Of a stretch of DNA of 64,000 nt, positions 52,299-61,485 are shown piece by piece. The notes below the pieces were generated by a model that worked only from the letters and a program-made list of their open reading frames with translations, was not told the origin of the DNA and ran no database searches. Position numbers and translations under genes: made by a program. The DNA comes from Brevundimonas goettingensis (lineage in GTDB: Bacteria; Pseudomonadota; Alphaproteobacteria; Caulobacterales; Caulobacteraceae), in assembly GCF_017487405.1 (NCBI RefSeq), contig NZ_CP062222.1:1659001-1723000 (forward strand), given 5' to 3'. The stretch's first letter is position 1, and every line of letters begins with the position of its first letter.

Positions 52299-52934
52299 AT
52301 GCTGAGGCTCCTGCTAGCGGATGATCACGCCGTCGTTCGACGCGGACTCCGGGGAATTATTACCAATCACCCCACCTGGACGGTCGTCGGGGAGGCAAGG
52401 GATGGGGATGCGGCGCTCGCTCTCGCGTTGACACTGCGCCCCGACATCGCCGTTCTGGACGTGTCTTTGCCCCGCCTGGACGGCGTGACCCTGACGCGCC
52501 GCCTCAAGCGGGAGGCGCCAGAAGTTTCCGTGCTACTTTTCACAATGAGAGATGACGACGAGACGGTGAATGCTGGTCTTGCGGCGGGCGCGAGGGGCTA
52601 CATCCTCAAGTCCGATACAGGTCTGCATCTGAGGGCCGCGATCTCGGCGCTGGGCAATCGGCGGCCCTACTATTCGCCCTGGGTGTGCGAGCTACTTACT
52701 GCCGGGCACCTGCGGGACCACGTCCTGTCGCGGCGCCAGCTCCTGACCGCGCGGGAACGTGAGGTCGGCTGTATGATGGCGCAGGGACTGCGCAACGAAC
52801 AAATCGCCGATGGTCTTGGTATCAGTGTGAAGACGGTGGAAACCCACCGTGCATCGGCAATGCGGAAGGCGGGTGTTCGGACGCCAGGTGACTTTGTGCG
52901 GTTCGCAATCCGGCAAGGAATGATACAGGCGTAG
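52299..52934 (+). CDS. NarL/FixJ family response regulator
   Basis: A 211-residue regulator. The receiver domain (residues 2-118) has the acidic pocket LADDHAVV (D8, D9), phosphoacceptor D54 in IAVLDVSLPRLDG and K103 in GYILKSD. The LuxR-type helix-turn-helix (145-205) reads LTAREREVGCMMAQGLRNEQ and SVKTVETHRASAMRKAGV. GAGGGGCGGCAAC precedes the ATG. No kinase gene is next to it, so it is an orphan here. It lies inside the repeat-flanked segment with the recombinase. Confidence 0.9.
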   Translation: MLRLLLADDHAVVRRGLRGIITNHPTWTVVGEARDGDAALALALTLRPDIAVLDVSLPRLDGVTLTRRLKREAPEVSVLLFTMRDDDETVNAGLAAGARGYILKSDTGLHLRAAISALGNRRPYYSPWVCELLTAGHLRDHVLSRRQLLTAREREVGCMMAQGLRNEQIADGLGISVKTVETHRASAMRKAGVRTPGDFVRFAIRQGMIQA

Positions 52935-52966
52935 CGGAGCTCCAGCTCTGTTCGACTGCTCTGAAC

Positions 52967-53009
52967 GTCCGCTTCCCACCCCTAGCTGAAGTCCGGAACG
53001 TACGCTCAT
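52967..53009 (+). repeat. 43-bp repeat, right copy
   Basis: Copy of 50409-50451 with the same core (CACCCCTAGCTGAAGTCCGG) and a few mismatches outside it. Immediately followed at 53026-53074 by long-range inverted arms (GTCCGCTTT and AAAGCGGAC) of the repeat family at 49042. Confidence 0.7.
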
Positions 53010-53344
53010 GGAAAGGGCTGCTCAGGTCCGCTTTCGGGCAGGGTGCTAACTTCGCAATCCGACCCAAAGCGGACGTTCGATAGGCCACCGCACCTTATGT
53101 GCGTCGGATTATGAATTCGGCCAGTTTTCGCTCGCTCTGCCGTTAAGGCGCTCAAGGAGCTCGGCTAGCCGGGAGATGTCGATCGATGACCAAGCCGCTA
53201 GCCGGCTCTCGAATGCGGCGGCCTTACTCTGCAACGCCTCGGTGATCGCGAGCCGCTCCGTCTCTGTGGGCGAGACTCCCTCCCATTGTGTGGACCGTCC
53301 ACAGTCACGGGCGGGCTCGCCTTGACTCGGCCGGCTTGAAAAGA
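53010..53344. other. Non-coding stretch with repeat arms
   Basis: Contains the inverted arms at 53026-53034 and 53066-53074. A minus-strand frame ending at 53109 has a protein-like tail (AAAFESRLAAWSSIDISRLA) but no acceptable start, so it may be a gene fragment. Its right end leads into the imuA promoter. Confidence 0.4.
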
Positions 53345-53359
53345 GAACAAATACGGAAC
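53345..53359 (+). promoter_or_regulatory. LexA (SOS) box upstream of imuA
   Basis: GAAC-AAATACG-GAAC, a perfect GAAC-N7-GAAC direct repeat (GTTC-N7-GTTC on the other strand), 29 bases ahead of the imuA start codon. Same motif as at dinB. Confidence 0.9.
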
Positions 53360-53388
53360 ATGCTTGCAGCCTCACCGTTCCGGAGTCC

Positions 53389-54165
53389 ATGTCCGTCGCC
53401 CCGCCCACCAGCGCCTTCGAGACCCTGCGCAAAGACATCGCGCGGCTCGAGGCGGGCGGACGGGCGCCCGGCGGCGTGCTGCCCTTCGGCGTCCCGGATA
53501 TCGACGCTCGTCTTCCGGCAGGCGGGCTTCAGCTGGGCGCCCTGCACGAGGTTGCGGGCGGCGGAAACGGCGCCCTGCACGGGACGGCGTCGGCCCTGTT
53601 CGTCGCCGGCGTCGCGGCGCGCACCCGCGGCCCGGTCCTGTGGTGCGTCACGCGCGCGGACCTGTTCGCGCCCGCCCTCGAGCAGGCCGGGCTGGAGTCC
53701 AACCGGGTGGTCTATGTCGAGGCCGAAGACGAGGCGGCCGTGCTCACCGCCTTCGAGGAAGGGCTGCGCCACGGTGGCTTGGGCGCGGTGGTCGGCGAGG
53801 TCGCCCGCCTCTCCATGACCGCGTCGCGACGGCTGCAACTCGCCGCCGAGGGGTCCGGAACCCTCGGGCTGGCGATCCGCCGATGGCGGCGACAGGCGGA
53901 GGCGGCGGATTTCGGCCAGCCGACGGCCGCCGTCACCCGCTGGCGCGTCACCGCCTTGCCCTCCACCCCTCTGCCCTCCAAGCCCCTGCCTGTGGCCGGC
54001 GTCGGTCGGGCCCGCTGGTTCGTCGAACTGATCCGCTGCCGCGCCGGCGCATGCGCCGATTTTGAACTGGAAGCCTGTGATGAGACGGGTCGTCTCGCTC
54101 TACCTGCCGACCTGGCCGACCGATCGTCTTCGACGCCGGCTTGGGACCGACGCGCCGTCGCCTGA
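53389..54165 (+). CDS. imuA: ImuA, SOS mutagenesis accessory protein
   Basis: A 258-residue RecA-like protein lacking a clear Walker A, as usual for ImuA. It begins SAFETLRKDIARLEAGGRAP and has LQLGALHEVAGGGNGALHGT at the place of the P-loop, then VLWCVTRADLFAPALEQAGL and a C-terminal RWFVELIRCRAGACADFELE. Works with ImuB (and normally DnaE2) in translesion synthesis and damage-induced mutagenesis. CGGAGTCC precedes the ATG, and a LexA box stands upstream. Confidence 0.9.
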   Translation: MSVAPPTSAFETLRKDIARLEAGGRAPGGVLPFGVPDIDARLPAGGLQLGALHEVAGGGNGALHGTASALFVAGVAARTRGPVLWCVTRADLFAPALEQAGLESNRVVYVEAEDEAAVLTAFEEGLRHGGLGAVVGEVARLSMTASRRLQLAAEGSGTLGLAIRRWRRQAEAADFGQPTAAVTRWRVTALPSTPLPSKPLPVAGVGRARWFVELIRCRAGACADFELEACDETGRLALPADLADRSSSTPAWDRRAVA

Positions 54166-55600
54166 GACGCCGCTCGTCCTGGTCGGCAGGATCGGGCGCA
54201 AACGGGTCGTGGTCGCCGCCGACGCCGCCTCACAGGCCCGGCGGATCCGGCCGGGCATGGCCGCGACCCAGGCGCGGGCCCTGATCCCCGACCTCACGGT
54301 TCACGATCACGACCCACAGGGCGACGCGGACGGCCTGGAGCAGCTCGCCCTGTGGGCGCTCAGACGCTATGCGCCCATCGTCGCGGCCGATCCCCCGGAC
54401 GGCCTGGTCATCGACGCCACAGGGGCGACCCACCGCTACGGCGGCGACGAGGGCTTGCTTGACGACCTCGTCGAGACCTGCCGCGCGGTGGGCCTGACCG
54501 CCCGCGCCGCCATGGCGGACACCTGGGGCTCGGCCCATGCCCTGGCCCGCTTGCTCGCCCGGCCCGCCCTCGTCGCGCCCGATCGGGGCGCACGATTGAT
54601 CACCGACCTGCCGACCTCGGCCCTGCGCCTGACGCCGGACATCGTCGCCGGTCTGTCGAGGATGGGGATCGATACGGTCGGCGAGATCGAAGCCAAGCCG
54701 CGCGCGCCCCTGGCGTTGCGCTTCGGGCCCGAACTGACCCGGCGACTGGACCAGGCCTTCGGCCGGACGGCCGAACCGATCGATCCGGTGGAGGCGCCGG
54801 AACTGATCCAGGCGCGCGAGGTGTTCGCCGAGCCGATCGGCGCGCCCGAAACCCTTGCGCGCTACACCCTCAAACTGGCGCATACGCTCTGCGCCGCGCT
54901 CGAGACCCGGGGGCTGGGCGCGCTGAAGCTCGACCTGCGCTTCCATCGCGTCGACGCCAACATCGAGGTCATCCGGATCGGAACGGCCAGGCCGATCCGC
55001 GACGTCAGACGCCTGACCCGGCTGCTCTGCGACAGGCTTGAAACCGTCGATCCGGGCCTGGGCGTCGAGATCATGGTCCTGACGGCTCCGGTCGTCGAAC
55101 CGCTGGACTGGAAGCCCGCCGCCGGAGATCTCGCCACGCCCGCCGCCGCCGATGTGTCTGATCTCATCGACATCCTGTCCAACCGCCTCGGCGGCCGCCG
55201 TCTCTACCGGCTGGCGCCGGCCCAGAGCGATGTCCCCGAGCGGTCCTCGATACGACTGGCCCCGACCGCTCTGCCCGTGCCCGAGCGCTGGCCGAAGCGC
55301 TGGCCGCGGCCGGTCCGGCTGCTGCCCTCGCCCGAGCGTATCGAGACCGTCGCCCTCCTCCCGGACCAGCCGCCGGTGAGTTTCAGCTGGCGCGGGGTGC
55401 GTCGTCGCGTCCGACGCGCCGACGGCCCCGAACGGATCTTCGGCGAATGGTGGCGCCGTGACGGCGAGCGCGATGCGGTGCGCGACTATTTCCAGCTCGA
55501 GGACGAGGCCGGCGAACGCTTCTGGGTCTTCCGGCGGGGCGACGGCGAACAACCGGTCACCGGCGACCTGACCTGGTATCTCCACGGCCTGTTCGGATGA
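54080..55600 (+). CDS. imuB: ImuB, Y-family polymerase-like protein
   Basis: A 506-residue DinB-like protein without polymerase activity expected: the start MRRVVSLYLPTWPTDRLRRR lacks the DMD catalytic motif, and LVIDATGATHRYGGDEGLLD stands where the SLDEAYLDV motif would be. It acts as the hub that links DnaE2 to the beta clamp and ImuA. Start at 54080 overlaps imuA by 86 bases, with GGAAG upstream. No dnaE2 follows; the next gene is on the other strand. Confidence 0.9.
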   Translation: MRRVVSLYLPTWPTDRLRRRLGTDAPSPETPLVLVGRIGRKRVVVAADAASQARRIRPGMAATQARALIPDLTVHDHDPQGDADGLEQLALWALRRYAPIVAADPPDGLVIDATGATHRYGGDEGLLDDLVETCRAVGLTARAAMADTWGSAHALARLLARPALVAPDRGARLITDLPTSALRLTPDIVAGLSRMGIDTVGEIEAKPRAPLALRFGPELTRRLDQAFGRTAEPIDPVEAPELIQAREVFAEPIGAPETLARYTLKLAHTLCAALETRGLGALKLDLRFHRVDANIEVIRIGTARPIRDVRRLTRLLCDRLETVDPGLGVEIMVLTAPVVEPLDWKPAAGDLATPAAADVSDLIDILSNRLGGRRLYRLAPAQSDVPERSSIRLAPTALPVPERWPKRWPRPVRLLPSPERIETVALLPDQPPVSFSWRGVRRRVRRADGPERIFGEWWRRDGERDAVRDYFQLEDEAGERFWVFRRGDGEQPVTGDLTWYLHGLFG

Positions 55601-55648
55601 GGCGCGCGCTCGCCGGCGCCTGGCGCGCGGCCTCTCAGGCGGCTGCGT

Positions 55649-55948
55649 TCAGGCGGACTCGCCGCCGAACTCCGCGAACGCGCTGCGCACAGCCTCCGGG
55701 TCCCCGCCGGCCTCCGGCGATACGGACACCCGGATCCGACCCTCGACGGGAGCGTCTTCCCGGCCTTCGGCGCCCGGTCCGACGGACGGGGCGTCTCCGC
55801 CCGACGTCGTCTCGCCGACGGTGCTCTCGTCTCCGTCGGCCTGTACGGCGATCGCCTTGCGATCCAGCTTGAACTCCTGAACCAGCCGCTCGACGACCAG
55901 CTCGGCCTCGCGGCGCGTGGTGAAGGTCGCGGTCAGTGTCGAGCTCAT
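55649..55948 (-). CDS. Small hypothetical protein (99 aa)
   Basis: Opens MSSTLTATFTTRREAELVVE and RLVQEFKLDRKAIAVQADGD, a ferredoxin-like half followed by an acidic disordered middle and IRVSVSPEAGGDPEAVRSAF. This resembles small stress-related proteins with a general-stress-protein-like fold, but no firm family. AAGGAATCCGCCC precedes the ATG. It occupies the place where dnaE2 would be expected. Confidence 0.6.
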   Translation of the reverse strand: MSSTLTATFTTRREAELVVERLVQEFKLDRKAIAVQADGDESTVGETTSGGDAPSVGPGAEGREDAPVEGRIRVSVSPEAGGDPEAVRSAFAEFGGESA

Positions 55949-56077
55949 GGGCGGATTCCTTGTGACATGGACATCCGCAACGCACAGAGCGCGCCGATGC
56001 TCCCCGCCAAAGACAGGGGCGAGCGCAGGGGGCGCCCGGACATGGCGGTTCGGCCATGACGGCCTGGGCAGGACGCC

Positions 56078-57238
56078 TTACGCCTCCGGCGGGCGCGCCT
56101 GCCCCCTCTGGAGCGACAGAAATGTCGTCAGCTCCCTGGCCGCCGCCCCGCCGGCCCGATTGGCGCCGATGGTCGAGGCCGACGGACCATAGCCGACCAG
56201 GTGGATGCGAGGATCCTTGGCCACCTGGGTGGCGAGCCTTCCCGTCATGACGATCCCGCCGCCCTGTTCGCGCAGTTGCAGGGGCGCCAGATGGTCAAGC
56301 GCGCTGCGGAACCCGGTGCACCACAGGATGACGTCCGCCGCCTGTTCGGAACCATCGGCCCAGCGGACCCCGGTCTCGGTGATCTCCGAGAACATCGGCA
56401 GGCGGCTGAGCGCCGCCCGGGCGCGCATGGCCCGGATCGCGGGCGTGATCGGCAATCCGGTGACCGAGACGACGGAACCCGGCGGCAACCCCTGGCGAAC
56501 CCGGGCCTCCACCCGCGCCACGGCCGCGCGGCCGTCCTCGGGCGTGAACGGCGTCTCGCGGAACTGAGGTGCGCGACGCGTCACCCAGGTCGTCGAAGTC
56601 ACCTGCGAAATCTCGTCGAGGAGTTGGATCGCGGAAATGCCTGCGCCGACAACCACCACATGCTGGCCGGCGAACGCGGCCGCGGTGCGATAGTCCTTCG
56701 TATGCAGTTGCCGCCCCCTGAAGCGGTCCGCGCCCGGATATTCCGGGATGAACGGCGCCTCCCAGGCGCCCGTGGCGTTGATGACGCCGCGCGCCGAAAA
56801 GACGCCGCGGTCGGTTTCCACCCGAAGCCGTTCGCCCCGGTCGCAGACCGCCACGACGGAAACGGGCCTGTGAACGCGAAGATCGAACGCCTTCTCATAG
56901 GCCGCGAAATACTCGGGCACCGCCACCGATGCCCTCACCTGCCCGTCGTCCGTCCTCACCGCCGCGTCGAACCGCATCCCCGGCAGGTCGTGGACGCGGT
57001 TGACCGTGCTCAGGGTCAGCGACGGCCACCGGTGCTGCCACGCCCCGCCCGGCCCGGGCGCGTGGTCGAAGGTGAGGAAACGCCGGTCCGGCTCCAGGCC
57101 CAGGTTTTTCAGATGGTATGCCGCGGACAGGCCCGCCTGGCCAGCGCCGATCACCACGATATCGACCTTGAGCGCCACCCGGCTCGACGCCGGCGCGCCT
57201 TCGGCCACACCGTCAGGGGAACGCGTGACGCCAGTCAT
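56078..57238 (-). CDS. Flavin-containing monooxygenase-like oxidoreductase
   Basis: A 386-residue FAD/NAD(P)H enzyme. The FAD site is VDIVVIGAGQAGLSAAYHLK near residue 25, the NADPH site is VVVVGAGISAIQLLDEI around 190, and GVINATGAWEAPFIPEYPG lies between them. The group includes Baeyer-Villiger and trimethylamine-type monooxygenases; the substrate cannot be called. Six bases behind the tesA-like stop, so they may be one transcript. Cytoplasmic. Confidence 0.85.
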   Translation of the reverse strand: MTGVTRSPDGVAEGAPASSRVALKVDIVVIGAGQAGLSAAYHLKNLGLEPDRRFLTFDHAPGPGGAWQHRWPSLTLSTVNRVHDLPGMRFDAAVRTDDGQVRASVAVPEYFAAYEKAFDLRVHRPVSVVAVCDRGERLRVETDRGVFSARGVINATGAWEAPFIPEYPGADRFRGRQLHTKDYRTAAAFAGQHVVVVGAGISAIQLLDEISQVTSTTWVTRRAPQFRETPFTPEDGRAAVARVEARVRQGLPPGSVVSVTGLPITPAIRAMRARAALSRLPMFSEITETGVRWADGSEQAADVILWCTGFRSALDHLAPLQLREQGGGIVMTGRLATQVAKDPRIHLVGYGPSASTIGANRAGGAAARELTTFLSLQRGQARPPEA

Positions 57239-57244
57239 GCCGGA

Positions 57245-57958
57245 TCAGGACGGTGTGGCGGGCGCCAGCACCCTCGCCACCACGGGGGCGAGCCTCGCGG
57301 CGATGATCTTCACCCCGACAGGGTTCGGATGGATGCCGTCGGCCTGGTTGTAGCGTCGGTCGAGCGCCACGCCCTCGAGCAGGAAGGGATAGAGGGGAAC
57401 GTTGTCCTCATGGGCCAGGTCGACGAAGACCTGATCGAACTCGCGCGCCCAGGCGCCGTACTGCGGCGGGGCGCGCATGCCGGCCAGCAGGACCGGGATG
57501 TGGCGGGCCTGCAGCCGCTTGATGATCTGGTCCAGATTGCGCCGGGTCTCGCCCGGATCGACCCCCTGGAGCAAGTCGTTTCCGCCCAGGGCCACAATAC
57601 AGAGATCGGTGTCGTCCTGCACGCTGAAGTCCACGCGCGCGAGCCCGCCCGCCGTGGTGTCGCCGGACACGCCCGCGGCGCGCACCCGAACCGGGACGCC
57701 CAGGGCGACGACCGCACGCTCGAGCTGAGCCGGGAGGGAGTCGCTCGCCTTCAGCCCGTAGCCGGCGGTGATCGAGTCGCCGAACAGGGTGACGATCCGG
57801 CCCGGGGCCGCGCGCGGGCCGGGCGGCCTCGCCGCCGGGTCGTCGGGCGCCGGGGCGGCGGGCGTCTCCGCCTCACGCGGTCCGCATCCGGCCAGGGCGA
57901 GCGCGCCGCCGGCGGCGAGGACGAAACGACGCGGGAAATGGGTCTGATCTGATGTCAT
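57245..57958 (-). CDS. SGNH arylesterase/lysophospholipase, TesA-like lipoprotein
   Basis: A 237-residue esterase. The N-terminus (RRFVLAAGGALALAGCGPRE) has twin Arg and a lipobox, so it is probably a lipid-anchored envelope enzyme. SGNH block I is VTLFGDSITAGYGLK (Ser), block II AAGVSGDTT (Gly), block III ALGGNDLLQGVD (Asn), and block V DGIHPNPVG with Asp and His. Divergent from the ybbA-like ABC transporter gene, the same arrangement as tesA and ybbAP in enterobacteria. Confidence 0.9.
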   Translation of the reverse strand: MTSDQTHFPRRFVLAAGGALALAGCGPREAETPAAPAPDDPAARPPGPRAAPGRIVTLFGDSITAGYGLKASDSLPAQLERAVVALGVPVRVRAAGVSGDTTAGGLARVDFSVQDDTDLCIVALGGNDLLQGVDPGETRRNLDQIIKRLQARHIPVLLAGMRAPPQYGAWAREFDQVFVDLAHEDNVPLYPFLLEGVALDRRYNQADGIHPNPVGVKIIAARLAPVVARVLAPATPS

Positions 57959-58019
57959 GGCGTTGAGCGCCTATATGGGAAGGAACCGTCTCCTCCCAAG
58001 ACATCGCGTCGGAATTCCA

Positions 58020-58709
58020 ATGGCTTCAGAACCTCCCCTCGTCCTTGAGGCCGTCAGACTGACCTTGCCCTCCGCGGCCGGACCCGTCGAGATCCTGCGG
58101 GGCGTCGACCTGAGCGTCGCCGCCGGGGAGACCGTCGCCGTGATCGGGCCCTCCGGATCGGGAAAGTCGTCCCTTGTCTCGATCGCCGCGGGACTTGAGA
58201 CGCCCAGCGACGGGAAGGCGGTTCTGTTCGGGGTGGATCTGGCGAGCCTGGGCGAGGACGGCCGGGCGCGACTTCGGCGCGGCCGCGCGGCGCTGGTGTT
58301 CCAGAGCTTCCATCTCCTGCCCAATATGACCGCCGAGGAGAATGTCGCCGCGCCCCTGGAGCTGGACCATCGGCCCGGCGCCACGGCCGAGGCCCGCGCC
58401 TGGCTCGACCGCGTCGGTCTCGGCGGGCGGCGCACCCACTACCCGCACCAGCTGTCGGGAGGCGAGCAGCAGCGCGTCGCCCTGGCCCGGGCGCTCGCGG
58501 TGCGGCCCGAGCTGTTGTTCGCCGACGAACCGACCGGCAATCTGGACGCCGTCAACGGCTCCCGTGTCGCGGATCTTCTGTTCGACCTGGTGCGCGAGAC
58601 CGGCGCCGCCCTGGTCCTCGTCACCCATGACGGGCGGCTGGCCGAACGGGCGGACCGGACCGTTCGGATGAAGGATGGCCGCATCGCCGGCCAGGACGAA
58701 CCCGCGTGA
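58020..58709 (+). CDS. ABC transporter ATP-binding protein, YbbA-like
   Basis: A 229-residue ATPase of the MacB/LolD/YbbA group. Walker A GPSGSGKSS, Q loop VFQSFHLLPNM, signature LSGGEQQRVALARAL, Walker B LLFADEPTGNLD and H loop LVLVTHD are all intact. GGAATTCCA precedes the ATG at 58020. Its stop overlaps the GTG of the permease, so the two are coupled. Function of the YbbAP pair is unclear; links to lipids or toxic products are suggested by the tesA neighbourhood. Confidence 0.92.
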   Translation: MASEPPLVLEAVRLTLPSAAGPVEILRGVDLSVAAGETVAVIGPSGSGKSSLVSIAAGLETPSDGKAVLFGVDLASLGEDGRARLRRGRAALVFQSFHLLPNMTAEENVAAPLELDHRPGATAEARAWLDRVGLGGRRTHYPHQLSGGEQQRVALARALAVRPELLFADEPTGNLDAVNGSRVADLLFDLVRETGAALVLVTHDGRLAERADRTVRMKDGRIAGQDEPA

Positions 58710-61219
58710 GCCTCGCCCTGCGTTTCGCCTGGCGCGAGCTGCGATCCGGGGTCGCCGGCTTTCGCATCTTCCTGGCCTGCCTGGCGCTGGGCGTCGCCGC
58801 CATCGCCGCCTCGGGCTCGACCGCCGAGGCCTTCCGGCAGGGTCTGACCGGACAGGCGCGCGAAATCCTCGGCGGCGACGTCGTCTTCAGCCTCGACCAG
58901 ACCCGCTTCACCCCCGAACAGCGCGCGGCCCTTTCACGGCTCGGACCGGTCGCCTGGTCGGTCCGGGCCAACGGCATGGCCGAGACGGCCTCGGGCGAGC
59001 GCCGCCTCGTGGACATGCGGGGCGTCGACGCCGCCTATCCCCTGGTCGGCGAAGTCGAGCTGACGGGAGCCCCCGACCTCTCCGCCGCCCTGGCCCCGGT
59101 AAACGGGGTTCCCGGCGCGGTCGTCGAACAGACTCTTCTGGACCGTCTGCATCTGAAGCTCGGCGACCGGTTCACGGTGGGCGCGACGCCCCTGGTCGCC
59201 CGCGCCGTCCTCATCGCCGAGCCCGACCGGCTGGGGCGCGGCTTCGCCCTCGGCCCGCGGGTGATCACCGCCGTCCCTGTCGTCGAACGGGCGGGCCTGC
59301 TGCAACCCGGCGGCCTCTTCGGCGAGGCCGTTCGCATCGTCCTTCCGGCCGGCGCCGATCCCAAGGCCGTCATCGCCCAGGTGCGCAAGACCTTCCCGGA
59401 CGCCCGGCTGGAGGCGCGCGACCGGTCCGAGGCCGCGGCCGGCGCCTCGGGCCTGATCGACCAACTGGAGTATTTCCTCGGCTTCATCGGTCTCGCCTCC
59501 CTGGTTGCCGGGGGACTCGGGGTCGGCGGCGCGGTTTCGGCCTATCTCGAGGGCCGCAAGCCCTCGATCGCGACCCTCAAGGCGCTCGGCGCAGACGGGG
59601 CCCTCATCCGCAATCTCTATCTGATCCAGATCGGGGTTCTGGCCGGGCTCGGCGTCGCCATCGGTCTCGTCATCGGCGCCGTCACCCCTCTCATCATCGG
59701 CGCCCTGGCCAGGGACAGCCTGCCGATCCCCGCCCTGTTCGCCGTCTACCCCGAGCCTCTGTTGCGGGCCGGCGCCTTCGGCCTGCTTGCGGCCGCGGCC
59801 TTCGCGCTCGCCCCCCTGGCCCGCGCCCGTGCGACCCCGCCCTCCGCCCTGTTCCGCCAGGCGACGGCCCGCCGCGTCCAATTCGGGCCCGAGGTCTTCG
59901 GGGCCGGCCTCGCGGGCCTCGCTCTGGCGGCCATGGCCGTCCTGACCGCTCCGTCGAAGCCGGCCGCCGCGGGCCTGATCGGCGGAACCCTGGTCGCCTT
60001 CGGCCTCCTCTGGCTTCTGGGCCTTGCCGCCGCCCGGCTGGCGGGCGTCCTCCGGCGCGGGACCTCGGGCGCCGTGCGCCTCGGCCTGGCCAATCTGGCG
60101 GGACCGCGCTCGGCCGCCCGCACCGCGTCTCCGGCCATCGGCCTCGGCGTCGCCCTTCTCGCCTGTGTGGTCCTCATCCAGTCCAGCCTCCTGGCCCAGA
60201 TCACCGATGTGGCGCCCCGGTCCGCGCCCTCGGTCGTCTTCACCGAAATCCCAGGGGAACGCGGCGCGGCCTTTGACGCCGTGGTCGCGCGCGCCATGCG
60301 AGATCCGGGGCCTGACCGCTATCGCCGCGCCCCCCTGATCACCGGCCGCATCACCCAACTCAAGGGGGAGACCGTCGATCTGGACAGGATCCGCGACGAC
60401 CAGCGCTGGGCCTTCGACCAGGACATCCTGCTGTCGGCCCTCGCCGGCGCCCCCGACGACGCCAATGTCGTATCCGGCCGATGGTGGCCTGCCGACTACG
60501 CCGGTCCGCCCCGGGTGGCGATGGCGCGCGATCAGGCCAGGGGAGCCGGACTGAAGGTCGGCGACACCCTGACCCTGCAGGTGCTGGGCCGCGAGATCGA
60601 CGCCCGCATCGCCGCCCTGCGCAAGGTGGATCCAGGCGGTTTCGGCTCGAACTTCCTCGTCGTGCTCGACGCCCACGCCATCCAGGGCGCCAATCCGAGA
60701 AGCGTCGCCATCGCCCGCGCCACGCCCGCGGAGGAGCGCGCCCTGACCCAGGGCCTTGGCCGGGACTTCCGCGAAGTGAACGTCATCAGTGTGCGCGAAC
60801 AACTGGAGTCGGCCGCGAAACTCTTCGACCGCCTGGCTTTGGCGATCCGGGGCGCCGCCGCGGTCGCCGGTCTCGCGGGGCTGCTGGTTCTGGTCGGCGC
60901 CATCGCCTCGGGGGTGCGTGAGCGGGCGCGGGAGGCGGCGGTGCTCAAGGTTCTGGGCGGGTCTCATAGCCAGATCCTTGCCGCCTATCTGATCGAATAC
61001 AGTCTCGTCGGGGCCATCGCGGGTGTGGCGGGCCTGGCCTTGGGCGCGGCCGGCGCCTGGCCCATCGTCGCCTTGGTGTTCAAGGCGCACTGGAGCCTGG
61101 ACTGGGGCGGGATCGTTCTGCTCCTGGCCGGCGCGACCGGTCTGGCCGCCCTCGGCGGAAGCGCCGCGGCCCTGAACGCCCTGTCGCAGCGGCCCGCGCC
61201 GGTGTTGAGGACGCCGTGA
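58706..61219 (+). CDS. ABC transporter permease, FtsX-like (YbbP)
   Basis: An 837-residue permease with a GTG start overlapping the ATPase stop (GTGA). Topology is the YbbP layout: one N-terminal helix (FRIFLACLALGVAAIAASGS), a large periplasmic domain, an FtsX domain with three helices (FIGLASLVAGGLGVGGAVSA and on), more helices in the middle, a second periplasmic domain, and a C-terminal FtsX domain (GLLVLVGAIASGVRERAREA). It would couple ATP hydrolysis to movement in the periplasm. Confidence 0.9.
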   Translation: MSLALRFAWRELRSGVAGFRIFLACLALGVAAIAASGSTAEAFRQGLTGQAREILGGDVVFSLDQTRFTPEQRAALSRLGPVAWSVRANGMAETASGERRLVDMRGVDAAYPLVGEVELTGAPDLSAALAPVNGVPGAVVEQTLLDRLHLKLGDRFTVGATPLVARAVLIAEPDRLGRGFALGPRVITAVPVVERAGLLQPGGLFGEAVRIVLPAGADPKAVIAQVRKTFPDARLEARDRSEAAAGASGLIDQLEYFLGFIGLASLVAGGLGVGGAVSAYLEGRKPSIATLKALGADGALIRNLYLIQIGVLAGLGVAIGLVIGAVTPLIIGALARDSLPIPALFAVYPEPLLRAGAFGLLAAAAFALAPLARARATPPSALFRQATARRVQFGPEVFGAGLAGLALAAMAVLTAPSKPAAAGLIGGTLVAFGLLWLLGLAAARLAGVLRRGTSGAVRLGLANLAGPRSAARTASPAIGLGVALLACVVLIQSSLLAQITDVAPRSAPSVVFTEIPGERGAAFDAVVARAMRDPGPDRYRRAPLITGRITQLKGETVDLDRIRDDQRWAFDQDILLSALAGAPDDANVVSGRWWPADYAGPPRVAMARDQARGAGLKVGDTLTLQVLGREIDARIAALRKVDPGGFGSNFLVVLDAHAIQGANPRSVAIARATPAEERALTQGLGRDFREVNVISVREQLESAAKLFDRLALAIRGAAAVAGLAGLLVLVGAIASGVRERAREAAVLKVLGGSHSQILAAYLIEYSLVGAIAGVAGLALGAAGAWPIVALVFKAHWSLDWGGIVLLLAGATGLAALGGSAAALNALSQRPAPVLRTP

Positions 61220-61287
61220 GCCGGGCCTGCGCGACGGCCGCGCGCCACGTCCTGCAGCGCCGTGCCGCCGATCCGAGGGCTTGCGCC

Positions 61288-61485
61288 CTAGCGCGTTCCC
61301 GCGTCGGTTCCCGGCGCTCCCGGAGGCGTCTCCCGGCGTGCGGGCGTTCCTCCGGGCTGCGCCGGGTCAGGCGTCCAGGCGTCGGAGCCGGGCCGGCCCT
61401 CGCCGCGCGGCGGATCCTCCCGATCCTCTTGCGGACGGACCGGATCGCCGTCCTGGCCGCCGCGCCCGGTCTTGTCATCCGACAT
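61288..61485 (-). CDS. Small hydrophilic protein (65 aa), paralogue of the 48114 gene
   Basis: MSDDKTGRGGQDGDPVRPQE, then REDPPRGEGRPGSDAWTPDP and ends PPGAPGTDAGTR. Its ATG overlaps the TGA of the KGG protein gene (TGATG), so they are translated together. The first residues match those of the DUF3606 protein at 48678 (MSDDKT-GGQD), the rest matches the 48114 protein. Confidence 0.65.
   Translation of the reverse strand: MSDDKTGRGGQDGDPVRPQEDREDPPRGEGRPGSDAWTPDPAQPGGTPARRETPPGAPGTDAGTR

Noticed and set aside
53109..53438. 109-residue minus-strand frame overlapping the imuA promoter
   Set aside because: The last 45 residues look real, but every possible start lies within or beyond the LexA box region and no ribosome site is seen; at most a gene fragment.
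58934..61090. 718-residue minus-strand frame opposite the ybbP-like permease
   Set aside because: The permease frame is coupled to the ATPase gene and has membrane segments; the minus frame is Gly/Gln/Glu/Arg-rich shadow.
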